This document shows positions 9,601 to 17,814 of a stretch of DNA of 64,000 nt, piece after piece (positions within the stretch are counted from its first letter, which is position 1; each line of letters starts with the position of its first letter). The notes under the pieces were generated by a model. The model was not told where the DNA came from, ran no database searches, and saw only the letters and a list, made by a program, of their open reading frames with translations. A program made the position numbers and the translations under genes. Location of the stretch: positions 16,015 through 80,014 of the forward strand of contig JBBIKW010000017.1 of NCBI GenBank assembly GCA_037445225.1. The letters are read 5' to 3'. The DNA comes from M3007 sp037445225 (GTDB lineage Bacteria > Bacteroidota > Bacteroidia > Chitinophagales > Saprospiraceae).

Positions 9601-10015
9601 GGCCCACATGAGCCATCAGCCCTGGGATCCGGAGCGCAGCTTGGGCATCATCACCCCTTGGCGGGCGCAAATCGCGCAAATACGGGAGGCACTCGCGCAG
9701 GCGGGCTTTGACCCCAATGCCTATACGGTCGATACCGTGGAGCGCTACCAAGGCGGAGCGCGCGACATCATCCTCATCTCTTGTTGCGTGCACGATCGGC
9801 GCCAGCTGAGCCGCTTGGTGAGCCACTCGGCCGAAGGGGTCGACCGAAAGCTCAACGTTGCCCTCACACGCGCCCGCGAACGCGTCGTGATGGTGGGTAA
9901 CCCCGACGTGTTGCGGCTCGACGAACATTACCGCGCCTTTATCGACCGATACCTCGTATCGCCGGCACTTTTCTCCGGCGCGAGTGAGCAAATTTTTCCC
10001 AAATTTGTCCGCTGA
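6689..10015 (+). CDS. Dna2-like PD-(D/E)XK nuclease fused to SF1 helicase
   Basis: A 1108-residue protein that joins a nuclease to a superfamily 1 helicase. Residues 1-330 form an uncharacterised N-terminal region. Residues about 337-370 carry GLQGRLDLFY and IVELKSGQ, the D and E-x-K of a PD-(D/E)XK nuclease. The helicase has Walker A GPPGTGKTS (about 692-700), DEASQ (about 808), GDHYQLP (about 833), VERYQGG (about 1017) and NVALTRARERVVMVG (about 1056), which is the Upf1/Dna2 type. The eukaryotic counterpart Dna2 acts in DNA end resection and Okazaki fragment processing. A role in repair or in defence against foreign DNA is an inference. It appears to be a single-gene unit next to dnaX, with FabH 17 bases downstream. 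Confidence 0.88.
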   Translation: MGSEVARAAYGEIVRLATRAGWTPRERVLALADLQVRLFEEETREEVLFFSSLFARISYVGHKYRISEEALRVIHHFRRWAAYVRNGQCTAGAKEVALGVWALAEAVRSMSGEPIPPAVAACFPNPGEWQFHAPRVADHRDWVRLTAVANYPEAHYLEGYDEAHPDKLVRVRYHLPERNEHFSASLQLLQKVFPLPVTMHLLDVNIDQAGDYCPRGFVIEPDYLVDVSVVADRFQPEGVQVLGFLVKKFLSYETSTAALVGNLANYFLDRLLHEPEADFTQLLRESFRLFPLVYAPMSDAEVMEVRQRAQKHYANLRYMAKGGLRDQGIEPEHCVLEPTFFSAQYGLQGRLDLFYRNGDNAAIVELKSGQVYRPNSHGIARSHFTQTLLYDLLVGSVFGAALRPAKYILYSGADDRLLRFAPTVAAEQWEALQVRNQLVAIERLLMGIRPGQLCVPLFERLLRQAASEGSGSFAAREMAEFAGVYHSLSDVEKKYFNAFVGFIAREHWLAKVGAEESDTAGGNAALWRQSLTEKQEAFAILAQLEIVENHAHRPEPIIVFRRTEQTHPLANFRAGDLAVLYPADSEDDNVLRHQVIKCTIIDITPQVIRVQLRARQFNLKPFEAHRRWNLEPDILESGFLSLYRSLYEWAKAPADVRARWLCPEKPSEPSAQPAASLTAEHIATAPHFFLVWGPPGTGKTSIVLRDVVDWVLKHTADNLVLLAYTNRAVDEMCEVLEELGEDYIRLGTVFATGERFRPRLLSQRMATAQSRAELLAILQPVRLFVGTVSSFAQSENLLKVKTFQRLIVDEASQIVEPQLIGLLTRFEHVVLIGDHYQLPAVVAQAPMHTRVADPDLRALGLTDLRGAYFERLYRYCTQHTLHRHYGQLCRQGRMHVDIMAFPNERFYRGGLRTLSEEVSSRQHRPLPSATGVSLHRLSFIPVVSNTALPHQRIAPEEAHCIAQLVHYFVQEAHMSHQPWDPERSLGIITPWRAQIAQIREALAQAGFDPNAYTVDTVERYQGGARDIILISCCVHDRRQLSRLVSHSAEGVDRKLNVALTRARERVVMVGNPDVLRLDEHYRAFIDRYLVSPALFSGASEQIFPKFVR

Positions 10016-10032
10016 AAAATAGGACTTCTTGC

Positions 10033-11103
10033 ATGATACGCAGTAAGATTGCCGGGCTAGGCTTTTACGTCCCTGAGCGCGTGGTCAAGAACGAGGAGCT
10101 CATGCGAGTGATGGATACGTCGGATGAGTGGATTCGCGAGCGAACGGGTATCGAGGAGCGGCGGTTTGGGCGAAAACACGAAGAGACCACCTCTTCCATG
10201 GCGGCCATTGCCACGCGCATCGCCTGTGAGCGGGCGGGCATCGAGCCGGAAGCGATCGACTTCATCATCTTTGCTACGCTTAGCCCCGACTATTACTTTC
10301 CCGGCTGCGGGGTGTTGGTGCAGCGCGAGCTGGGCATTACTCATCGGGAGGTAGGGGCTCTCGATATTCGCAATCAGTGCAGCGGCTTCATCTACGGGCT
10401 CGCTATTGCTGACCAGTTTGTGCGCACGGGCACGTACAAAAACGTCTTGCTGGTCGGCTCCGAGATGCACTCGATGGGCTTGGACTTCAGCACGCGCGGC
10501 CGCAACGTCACGGTGATCTTTGGCGATGGGGCGGGAGCGGCCATCATCCAGCCGTCGGACGATCCGGAGCGCGGCGTGCTCACGACGTGCCTGCACGCCG
10601 ACGGTACCCATGCCGAGAAATTAGCCTTCATCAACCCCGGCTGTCACGGCGGCTATCACCACAAGAAGTTGGGAGAAACGGTAGACTTCGGCTACCCGCC
10701 GCCCGACACCTATGGGGAGATCTTCATCACGCACAAGATGCTCGAGGATGGCCTGTACTATCCCTATATGGATGGCCAGTTCGTGTTTAAACTGGCGGTG
10801 CAAAAGTTCCCGGAAGTCATCTTAGAGGCCTTAGCAACAGCGGGTTTGCAGCCTTCCGACATCGACCTGTTGGTGCCCCATCAGGCCAATTTGCGCATCA
10901 GTCAGTTTGTGCAAAAGCGCTTGGGGCTGCGCGACGACCAAGTCTGGAACAACATCCAGCGCTACGGCAACACTACGGCCGCTTCGGTGCCCATCGCCCT
11001 GTGCGAGGCGTGGGAGGCCGGCAAGGTGCAACCGGGCGATATCGTCTGCTTGGCTGCCTTTGGCTCGGGCTTCACGTGGGGTAGCGCCCTCATCCGCTGG
11101 TAA
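10033..11103 (+). CDS. fabH: 3-oxoacyl-ACP synthase III (KAS III)
   Basis: Condenses an acyl-CoA with malonyl-ACP to begin fatty acid elongation. The 356-residue protein has the thiolase-fold catalytic triad C116 (NQCSGF), H283 (VPHQAN) and N313 (RYGNTT), and the family glycine-rich end AFGSGFTWGSALIRW. Bacteroidota often carry several KAS III-like paralogues, some used for branched or polyene lipids, so this need not be the housekeeping copy. The start MIRSKIAGLGFYVPE is typical. It follows the nuclease-helicase gene by 17 bases. Confidence 0.93.
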   Translation: MIRSKIAGLGFYVPERVVKNEELMRVMDTSDEWIRERTGIEERRFGRKHEETTSSMAAIATRIACERAGIEPEAIDFIIFATLSPDYYFPGCGVLVQRELGITHREVGALDIRNQCSGFIYGLAIADQFVRTGTYKNVLLVGSEMHSMGLDFSTRGRNVTVIFGDGAGAAIIQPSDDPERGVLTTCLHADGTHAEKLAFINPGCHGGYHHKKLGETVDFGYPPPDTYGEIFITHKMLEDGLYYPYMDGQFVFKLAVQKFPEVILEALATAGLQPSDIDLLVPHQANLRISQFVQKRLGLRDDQVWNNIQRYGNTTAASVPIALCEAWEAGKVQPGDIVCLAAFGSGFTWGSALIRW

Positions 11104-11149
11104 GGCATATCCTCAGCGCCCCATCCTGCCCAATGCACTTCCCTAAACC

Positions 11150-12079
11150 GTGGCTCAGGTTAGTTGGATTTACTTGGACGATTTTGGCGGCCGACATCGC
11201 GTCGGCCTCTATCACGGCGACAAAAGCGGTCACCTGCTCCTCTATTGCGATGCGCGCATCGTACAAATCGACTTTTCGGTGAAGGAGTCGCGCACGTATT
11301 CCTTTTTTATCGAGGACGAGCTGTGCGAGGTGAGCGTACAGCGAGAGTCACAAGGTTTCTCCTATGCCTTTCACATCAACAAACGAGTGAATACGCCGCG
11401 CAACCGCCGGCGCCGCGCTGAGGAGCGCCGCAACTGGTGGTTGGTGTTCGGTGTGTTGGGGGCGCTGGTGGGCGTTGCCTCCGCTGCCGTGTTTTTCCTA
11501 ATGCGCTGGGATGCCCTGCAGAGGGAAAAGACGTGGGCCAACGCTTTCGTCTTCTCTTTGTCGGCTGCCGAGGAGCGGCGCTTAGAGGCCGAAGGGCGCA
11601 CTTCGGTTGCGCGCCTCTTCATCGCACACGAAGGCCAGCAGCGATGGGTCTACTACGGCTTTCTCACCGAGGAAAATCGCCAGATGACAGGGCAGTTTAG
11701 GGTGCCTGACACAGGGCTTATTGTGCTGCCCAACGGCTTTCCCCTGCGCGATCGCGATGCTTTTGCCGTAAAATATCTGCCGGCCAATCCCAATATCCAT
11801 CGGGTGTTCTTTGAGTCGCCCACTCCAGAGACCATCTCCAACTACTTCGACCTGGCAGCGCGCGCCCAACAGGCGGCACACCCCGACAACAGCGCCGGCC
11901 GCAACTACTGCATCGCCAGCCTCGCCCTGCGCGAGAAAGGGTGGCCTTCACTGGCCAACTTCATCTTCCAAAATACGCCAGCCGACCAAAACCCGCACCA
12001 CAACCGAGACTCGTACCTTCGGCTCATACGCGAGCCCGCCCTATCGCAAAAAATTCGGCAAGAGTGTTGGGACAAGTGA
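11150..12079 (+). CDS. Uncharacterised protein with one transmembrane segment
   Basis: The protein has 309 residues from a GTG start. Residues about 1-85 are a soluble, beta-rich N-terminal part (FGGRHRVGLYHGDKSGHLL), followed by an Arg-rich patch (NRRRRAEERRN), a single membrane helix at about residues 97-117 and a C-terminal part of about 190 residues. The topology suggests a cytoplasmic N-domain and an exported C-domain. I recognise no catalytic motif and no family. It sits after fabH with a 46-base gap and is convergent with the phosphatase gene. Confidence 0.7.
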   Translation: MAQVSWIYLDDFGGRHRVGLYHGDKSGHLLLYCDARIVQIDFSVKESRTYSFFIEDELCEVSVQRESQGFSYAFHINKRVNTPRNRRRRAEERRNWWLVFGVLGALVGVASAAVFFLMRWDALQREKTWANAFVFSLSAAEERRLEAEGRTSVARLFIAHEGQQRWVYYGFLTEENRQMTGQFRVPDTGLIVLPNGFPLRDRDAFAVKYLPANPNIHRVFFESPTPETISNYFDLAARAQQAAHPDNSAGRNYCIASLALREKGWPSLANFIFQNTPADQNPHHNRDSYLRLIREPALSQKIRQECWDK

Positions 12080-12092
12080 GTTAAGAAGGCGC

Positions 12093-13193
12093 TCAATAGC
12101 GCGCGACGTGCTCAAAGAGCAACTCGTTTTTCACGCCGCGCACCTCCATCCTGACGATGGGGCGGTTGCCCTCCCAGTCGATGCGCAGCAAGCCGAAGTT
12201 GCGCTTCACGATCATCGGTCCTACGCGCAAGCGGTTGGGCTCCTGTAAACCCGTCCGAACATGCGTCAGCCCACTGGAGCAAAAGTCGTACAGCGGATAA
12301 GGCAACCCTTTGAGGTCCATCCTGCTAATCTCCGCCATGTGGCGGTCACCCGACAGGATGAGGAGGTTGGCCGGCTGAGTTTTGACCAACAGCTGGAGTA
12401 GGCGCCTTCGGGCATTAGGAAAATTGCCCCATTTCTCATGGCCGTGTTCGTCCGACAACACTTGGATGCTGGAGACCAACAGGTGCAGCTGTGCCGGGCT
12501 ATGGGTGAGTTCGCGCTCTAACCAAGCCCATTGTGTTTCGCCCAAGAGGTCGCCCTCTAGGTTAGGGAAGTAGCGGCGGTCGGGGCTGAGGTCGGGCAAG
12601 AGCGTGTCGCGAAAATAGCGGGTGTCTAGGACAATGATTTTGATTTGGCGCGGCGGCTTGCCAAAGAGGTAGGCTTGATAGGCACCTTCGCGCTTGCGCA
12701 CCGGCGCGGAGTAGGGAACGTCTAAGAAATCCAGCAGATACCTCTGAGCCGCGCGCTTGTTGGGCATACCTTTTCCGGCATCGTTGGCCCCGTAGTCGTG
12801 GTCGTCGTAAATGCCTATGACCGGCACTTTGTCGCGCAGCTTTCGGTACTCGGGGTGGGTTTTTAGGCGCTTATAATGAGCGGCTAAGGCACGCGCGTCA
12901 GAGGTGTCGGCGTAGACGATGTCGCCCAACCAAATCCACAAGTCTGGTTGGTTGGCCAACACGTCGGCCCAAATGTTCTGAGGCATATGTACCTTGTTGC
13001 AGGAGCCGAAGGCGATGACGCGTAGATCCCGGCTGAGGTCTATTTCGCGCGGTTGAAAGAGCTCTACGTCTATCGATTTTTCCAGTACTTCGGCTCCGAA
13101 TTCCTGAGCGCCTGCCGGCCCGATCGACCCAAAACCGAAGCTGGCTACAAAGCAAAGAAGAAAGCGCGTCGATGCAAACAGCGTGCTATCCAT
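12093..13193 (-). CDS. PhoD-like alkaline phosphatase / metallophosphoesterase, secreted
   Basis: A 366-residue exported enzyme that hydrolyses phosphate esters or diesters with metal cofactors. The ATG at 13193 gives a signal peptide (MDSTLFASTRFLLCFVAS, ending near GAQ). An open frame extends upstream of it but has no signal character. Metal-binding motifs in order are FGSCNK, WLGDIVYAD, YDDHDYGAND and LSGDRHMAEI, the layout of PhoD-type phosphatases that often take Ca/Fe. The true substrate is unknown. It lies downstream of the TonB receptor gene on the same strand, but a probable terminator stands between them. Confidence 0.88.
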   Translation of the reverse strand: MDSTLFASTRFLLCFVASFGFGSIGPAGAQEFGAEVLEKSIDVELFQPREIDLSRDLRVIAFGSCNKVHMPQNIWADVLANQPDLWIWLGDIVYADTSDARALAAHYKRLKTHPEYRKLRDKVPVIGIYDDHDYGANDAGKGMPNKRAAQRYLLDFLDVPYSAPVRKREGAYQAYLFGKPPRQIKIIVLDTRYFRDTLLPDLSPDRRYFPNLEGDLLGETQWAWLERELTHSPAQLHLLVSSIQVLSDEHGHEKWGNFPNARRRLLQLLVKTQPANLLILSGDRHMAEISRMDLKGLPYPLYDFCSSGLTHVRTGLQEPNRLRVGPMIVKRNFGLLRIDWEGNRPIVRMEVRGVKNELLFEHVARY

Positions 13194-13331
13194 GTTCGTT
13201 GAGCAGTTAGGAATAGTTAACGCCAACCGACTCAATATCGTGTAAGATGGGCGTCGCCTGAGGAAAATCACAGAGGCACAGAATGTTGGGTTTGCGCGGT
13301 TCGACACGAATAGGGGGGGCAATCTTTATCC

Positions 13332-13389
13332 CTAAAAAAGGGAGGTAAAATGCGCGAGCAGGCTCAACTGGCCGCATCATTTTACCTCC
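13332..13389 (-). terminator. Probable intrinsic terminator after the TonB receptor gene
   Basis: A perfect 12-bp inverted repeat (GGAGGTAAAATG and CATTTTACCTCC, arms at 13341-13352 and 13378-13389) lies 16 bases beyond the receptor stop codon. On the minus strand the last arm is followed at once by CTTTTTTAG. The 25-base loop is long, and the stem is only moderately GC-rich. Confidence 0.6.
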
Positions 13390-13404
13390 GAGCAGCTTTT
13401 AATC

Positions 13405-15816
13405 TTAAAAGTGTGCGCGCACGGAGAAGATGAAGTTTCGACCGGGCGCCACCAACCCCGAGCTATAGGGGCGGTAACGCTGGTCGGTAAGGTTCTCCAC
13501 ACCGCCGCTGATCGACCAGGTAGGTGAGAGGCGATAGAGCGCTTTGAGGTTGAGCGTATACCAGCCGGGTGCGTAGGGATTACCGTTGGCGTCTACCGCA
13601 TATTGGTAGGTTTTCCCTATTTCCTCAGTGGGCATGCCGCTGAAGGGCACCTCGCCGCTGAAGGTAGCATAAGCGTCCAGTTGAAGCCCACCGGTGGAAT
13701 AGGTGAGACTGCTGAGGCCAAACCAAGGCGCTGCATGGCGCAACGGAGCGGTACTGCCGTCGTCGAGTTCTTCTTCACCTTTCTGATAGTTGCATTTTGC
13801 GACCCATCGAAAACCGCTAGGTAAGCGGACCTCCACATCTGCTTGCAAGCCGTAGACTACCGCTTGAGCGGCGTTCTGAATGGCGTATACTCGGCTGAGC
13901 TCGCCGTCGTAAACGATGCTGTCCTCGCCGTTGAGGGTGAAAGGACGCCGTACCAAAGCGTTGTCTAAGAGCGTGTAGTAGGCATTGATCTGAAGGCGCA
14001 CGCGTTGACCTAGCTGGCGCACGACGGCCACCTCTGCGTTGTAGGCATGCTCGGCCTGCAACGCTGGATTAGGCACGACGACGGTGCCGGGCTGCGAGTC
14101 AAACACCTTGCCCATGTCGTCTACGTTAGGCGATCGGAACCCTGTGGCTAAGCGAGCCGACAGGGTCCAGCGTTCGTTCGGGGCGAATACTGCGCCGATA
14201 GATCCGACAGGAGTCCCCTGATTGAAGGCAGCGGTAGTAAAGGGGAAGGGATAAAACGTCGTGTCGAACCGGGCGTCTAATATATACTGATTATAGCGGG
14301 CACCGGCCTGCAAGAGCCAAGCAGGTGCCGGGCGAAATTCGTAGTTGACAAAGGCCGCCCAAGAAGACCATTCTGCTTGTGGGTAGCGCGCTGGCCCAGG
14401 CATTACCTCACCCGTACTCACGTCTTCATCCGCGCCTGTCGAGCGCACCGTATTCAACACACCTTCAACTCCATAATACAACCCCTGTCGGTCGCTCCAT
14501 CTTTTGGAGAAGTCTATGTTAAGCGAATACGCATGCACTTTTTCTACGCGCGTGTACCGCGTACTCTGGTTGAAGTCGCGGTCGATCCGACTTTCCTCGA
14601 AGAACTGATAGGCCAAACGCGAAATAACTTCATCGAAGAAGGCGGAGGAGGATCGATGGTGAACGCTGAGTTGGTTCATATTCCACACTTGTGGGCCGTA
14701 ATTCCACTCGGCACTTCGAGGTAGGCCATTGCGCGTGCGCAGTAAGCGGTCGTAGCGCGAGTAGGGCGTGGTGGTCGAGTAGTGGAAACTGTACTGCAGG
14801 TCCCAGCGCTGGCTGGGTCGGAAGCGCACCTTTTGCATCAGATTGATTTGCTCGTAGCCAGTTGGACGCTGTACCAAAGGATCTTCGTTTGTCACGACAA
14901 CATCGCGTCCGTCGATTTGCTGGACATAAAAGGGGCGCAAGTAGTTTTGAGTAGGCCCGCGCGAGCCCATGCGCAAGTCGCCGAAATGGTGGAAGGAAGC
15001 ACTGCTCAAGAGCGCCCACTTTTGCCCACCGACACCGACCCGATAATGCGCAGTGCGCTCGCCGTTAGCTGAGGAGAAGCGCCCTGCTGCTTGTCCCTCG
15101 ACAAGCACTTTTCCGCTATCGCTCAGCTTCGGGTCGTACGTCTGAAAGTACATTACTCCGCCAATAGCATCGCTGCCGTAGGCTACTGAGCCCGGCCCAA
15201 AGAGAATTTCCGTACGCTCCGTGGCGAACGGGTCGAGCGAAATGACGTTTTGCAGGTTTCCGCTTCGAAAAATGGCAGTATTCATGCGGATGCCGTCGAC
15301 CACTAAGAGCACGCGGTTGGTAGCAAAGCCGCGCAGCATCGGGCTGCCGCCGCCCTGTTGGCTTTTTTGGATAAACACTTCGCCCGATAGGCCCAACAGG
15401 TCGGCCGCCGTCTGCGGGTTTTGCAGGGCGACGTCTGCTGCTGAGACGCGCGCGATGCGCACAGGCACTTCGCGCTGTGGCTGTCGCCAACGGGAAGCTG
15501 CAATCACCACTTCGCGCCCGGTGGTAAACATCGACCTGCTCAGATATACTGTAAAGTTGGCGGCCTCTATTTCCGCCCAAGAATACGCGCGCGAAGCATA
15601 TCCCTCTGCGCTAAACAACAGCGCGGCAGGCCGGCCTAACGCGCTGATGTCGGCGCTGCCATCAGCACCCGTCATCAAATATTGCCCTGTGCCAGGTATC
15701 TCTATGCGCACTTCAGCCATAGGAAGAGCGGTTTCTTCGTCGAACACAGAAACCGTTTGTGCTACGGCGGGGCTGCAACATAGCAACAGCAACCCCCTCA
15801 CGAGTGTATGTCTCAT
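13405..15816 (-). CDS. TonB-dependent outer-membrane receptor
   Basis: An 803-residue receptor that imports a bound nutrient through the outer membrane using TonB energy. It has a signal peptide from the ATG at 15816 (MRHTLVRGLLLLCC...AVAQ), a carboxypeptidase-regulatory-like domain (about 20-100), a plug domain with LLGLSGEVFIQKSQQGGGSP and LVVDGIRMN, and a beta-barrel that ends in FSVRAHF with the terminal aromatic residue. The barrel segment GFRSPNVDDMGKVFD resembles haem/haemoglobin or vitamin-type receptors, but the ligand cannot be settled. An upstream in-frame ATG lacks signal-peptide character. Confidence 0.93.
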   Translation of the reverse strand: MRHTLVRGLLLLCCSPAVAQTVSVFDEETALPMAEVRIEIPGTGQYLMTGADGSADISALGRPAALLFSAEGYASRAYSWAEIEAANFTVYLSRSMFTTGREVVIAASRWRQPQREVPVRIARVSAADVALQNPQTAADLLGLSGEVFIQKSQQGGGSPMLRGFATNRVLLVVDGIRMNTAIFRSGNLQNVISLDPFATERTEILFGPGSVAYGSDAIGGVMYFQTYDPKLSDSGKVLVEGQAAGRFSSANGERTAHYRVGVGGQKWALLSSASFHHFGDLRMGSRGPTQNYLRPFYVQQIDGRDVVVTNEDPLVQRPTGYEQINLMQKVRFRPSQRWDLQYSFHYSTTTPYSRYDRLLRTRNGLPRSAEWNYGPQVWNMNQLSVHHRSSSAFFDEVISRLAYQFFEESRIDRDFNQSTRYTRVEKVHAYSLNIDFSKRWSDRQGLYYGVEGVLNTVRSTGADEDVSTGEVMPGPARYPQAEWSSWAAFVNYEFRPAPAWLLQAGARYNQYILDARFDTTFYPFPFTTAAFNQGTPVGSIGAVFAPNERWTLSARLATGFRSPNVDDMGKVFDSQPGTVVVPNPALQAEHAYNAEVAVVRQLGQRVRLQINAYYTLLDNALVRRPFTLNGEDSIVYDGELSRVYAIQNAAQAVVYGLQADVEVRLPSGFRWVAKCNYQKGEEELDDGSTAPLRHAAPWFGLSSLTYSTGGLQLDAYATFSGEVPFSGMPTEEIGKTYQYAVDANGNPYAPGWYTLNLKALYRLSPTWSISGGVENLTDQRYRPYSSGLVAPGRNFIFSVRAHF

Positions 15817-15895
15817 GTTCAAGAATATTTTTTGTTTCGAAAAATGAGTTAATAGGGAAAGAGAAGCGTTGCCGGCGGATAGCGCTCTATCTACA

Positions 15896-16444
15896 CTACT
15901 GGGCAACGCAAGGCATATACTCTGGTGGGGGTGCGAGAGGCGGTAGCGCTATCTGTTCCCGCCACCGCCGTTGAAAGGAGGAGATGGGGCTCTTCAGATA
16001 TAGTCCAGTAGGCGCAACATATGCCTTGCTTTCCTCCCAAAAAGCTGTCATCAAAAGCAGCCATAAGCGCTCCACTGCGCGATTTAACCGCCCATCGCCG
16101 CAGAGCATCCGGTGGAGCAGCGGGCGCACGGCGTTTTCAAGGGCAGTCTCTGCACTGTCGGGCAAGCACCAGACGATGAGCGAGTCGCCTCGTTGCGTAC
16201 GGTGCACCACATCGTACCATTGGCCTTCGAAGATGAATTCGTCGTCGCCCACCCATTGCATCTGTTGGCGCAAACCGCTCGATGTGCCTCGGAAGCAGAT
16301 GAGCACGGCGTCGCCAACGTTCGCAAGGATCCACGCGCGGGCCTGCTGCCGTGCCTGCCATCGCTTCCAGCCGTACCACAGGTAAGTGCCCGCAAAAGGG
16401 GCCAATAGTAGTGCCATCAGACCTATGGCTATCGATGCGCGCAT
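15896..16444 (-). CDS. Uncharacterised membrane-anchored protein
   Basis: A 182-residue protein with an N-terminal membrane helix (about residues 5-24) and a basic patch KRWQARQQARAW, followed by a soluble domain containing WVGDDEFIFEGQWYDV. No known catalytic motif is seen. It precedes the TonB receptor gene on the same strand by 79 bases, and such small anchored proteins are often co-transcribed with receptors, so a helper role in uptake is possible but unproven. Confidence 0.65.
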   Translation of the reverse strand: MRASIAIGLMALLLAPFAGTYLWYGWKRWQARQQARAWILANVGDAVLICFRGTSSGLRQQMQWVGDDEFIFEGQWYDVVHRTQRGDSLIVWCLPDSAETALENAVRPLLHRMLCGDGRLNRAVERLWLLLMTAFWEESKAYVAPTGLYLKSPISSFQRRWREQIALPPLAPPPEYMPCVAQ

Positions 16445-16742
16445 AGTAGAGGAGCAAAAGATGAGGTAAAGTTAAGTCCTCGGAGCTTTGATGTGCAGCA
16501 CTCTTTTCAGGAGGGTAGTCGGGCATTTTGCCACTGCCTGTGCTCATCGAGCAGTGTTTTTTTCACGAGCGCATAAAATGCTCGAAAAAGACAAAGGTTT
16601 TGTGTCATTTGCTGTGTGTTTTGTGGAGAGAACCTCCCCTCAGCCCATTTAGCCTGCGAGAATGCGTAGCCTCAGAAGAGATTAAGGTGCCTCAGATGCT
16701 CTGCAAATGGCTAACTAATTTTTTTTCAGATATGTTTCCAAC
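16445..16742. other. Non-coding stretch before the acylase pseudogene
   Basis: About 300 bases without a supported gene. A plus-strand frame of 72 codons is present but has no family features and overlaps the pseudogene start. There are T-runs and an A/T-rich end at about 16715-16740. No hairpin or consensus promoter is clear. Confidence 0.4.
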
Positions 16743-17792
16743 GTAAAAACGGGGGTTCTCCTCGCAGCGGCAAACCGCTTTTGCGATTGTTACTTCCACC
16801 TATCCCTCTAAAGCGTGCACCCGAGTCGTCTACAAGGAGCCCAACAACACGGTGCTAACCGATAGGACTATGGACTTTTCCATGGAAATTCCGGCAAATC
16901 TTTGGGTGTTTCCCAGAGGCATAAAGCGAAGTGGAGAGGTAGGCAAGAGTTCTATAGAGTGGGTTTCCAAGTACGGAAGCCTAGGGGTGAGCTCGTGGGA
17001 CATCGCTATTGTCGACGGCATGAATGAAAAGGAATTGGTCGCCAACCTGTTGTTTTTGGTGGAGTCCAAATACCCCGCTTTCGACAAGGAGGGCAACACG
17101 AAGGGCATGGCCATCTCCTTGTGGGGGCAATATGCGCTCGACAACTTCGCCACCGTCGCCGAAGCTGTCGAAGAGCTGCGGGAGGGGAAATTCGTCATAG
17201 TCTCCGACTGCATTCCCGGCACGACCAAGTTTACTAAGGTTCTCCTGTCGCTTTCCGATACAACAGGAGATAACGCCATATTCGAATATATCGACGGCAA
17301 ACTGGTCATCCACCGCGATCCTTTCTATATCGTGATGGCGAACGATCCACCCTACGAACAGCAATTGGCTATTGCTAAGTACTGGGAAAACATCCCGGGC
17401 AAAACATTCCTCCTTGACTCCGCCTCCTCGGCCGACCGCTTTATGCGGGCCTCCTTTTCATCAAGGCTATACCTCAAACCGACAACACGCGCGTAGCTAT
17501 AGCCAGCGTTTTCAGCGTGATAAGAAACTGCTCGGTACCCTATAGATTTGAGATCGGGGGATACCCTAACCTCTCCACCACGATGTGGCGCGTCGTGGCC
17601 GATCACAAGAACTTCGTCTACTATTACGAGCCCTTGTTGACGCCCAATACGTTTTGGGTTGATCTGAAGAAGCTCGATTTCAGTGAGAATGCGAGCGTGA
17701 AGAAATTGGATTTATCCGACTTCAAGACGTACAACGGGGAGACTTCCAGCCAATTGGTGAAGTCAAAGCCGTTTCAGTTTATGGGCTTGTAG
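16743..17792 (+). pseudogene. Choloylglycine hydrolase / penicillin V acylase family, frameshifted
   Basis: The family is of secreted N-terminal nucleophile amidases that cleave linear amides (bile salts, penicillin V, acyl-homoserine lactones). The remains include the tail of a signal peptide (AFAIVTSTYPSKA), the nucleophile Cys in ACTRVVYKEP, LTDRTMDFSMEI, the SKYGS and ADGMNE-like (IVDGMNEKELVANLL) segments, DNFATVAEAVEEL and AIFEYIDGKLVIH. A one-base loss in the T-run at 17455-17458 changes frame after FMRASF. The rest (VFSVIRNCSVP to FWVDLKKLDFSE and the stop at 17792) continues in another frame. The signal peptide also needs a frame change near 16770, and its ATG is lost (GTA at 16743). 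At least two frame disruptions make it non-functional unless sequencing errors are involved. Confidence 0.85.
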
Positions 17793-17814
17793 CGGCGCGT
17801 CGGCCAGAGGACGG

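Noticed and set aside
13200..13330. A GGTTCGA-like run suggesting a tRNA T-arm in the PhoD upstream region
   Set aside because: No acceptor stem or anticodon arm can be folded around it.
16528..16746. A 72-codon plus-strand frame before the acylase pseudogene
   Set aside because: It has no start signal or family features, and its end overlaps the pseudogene.
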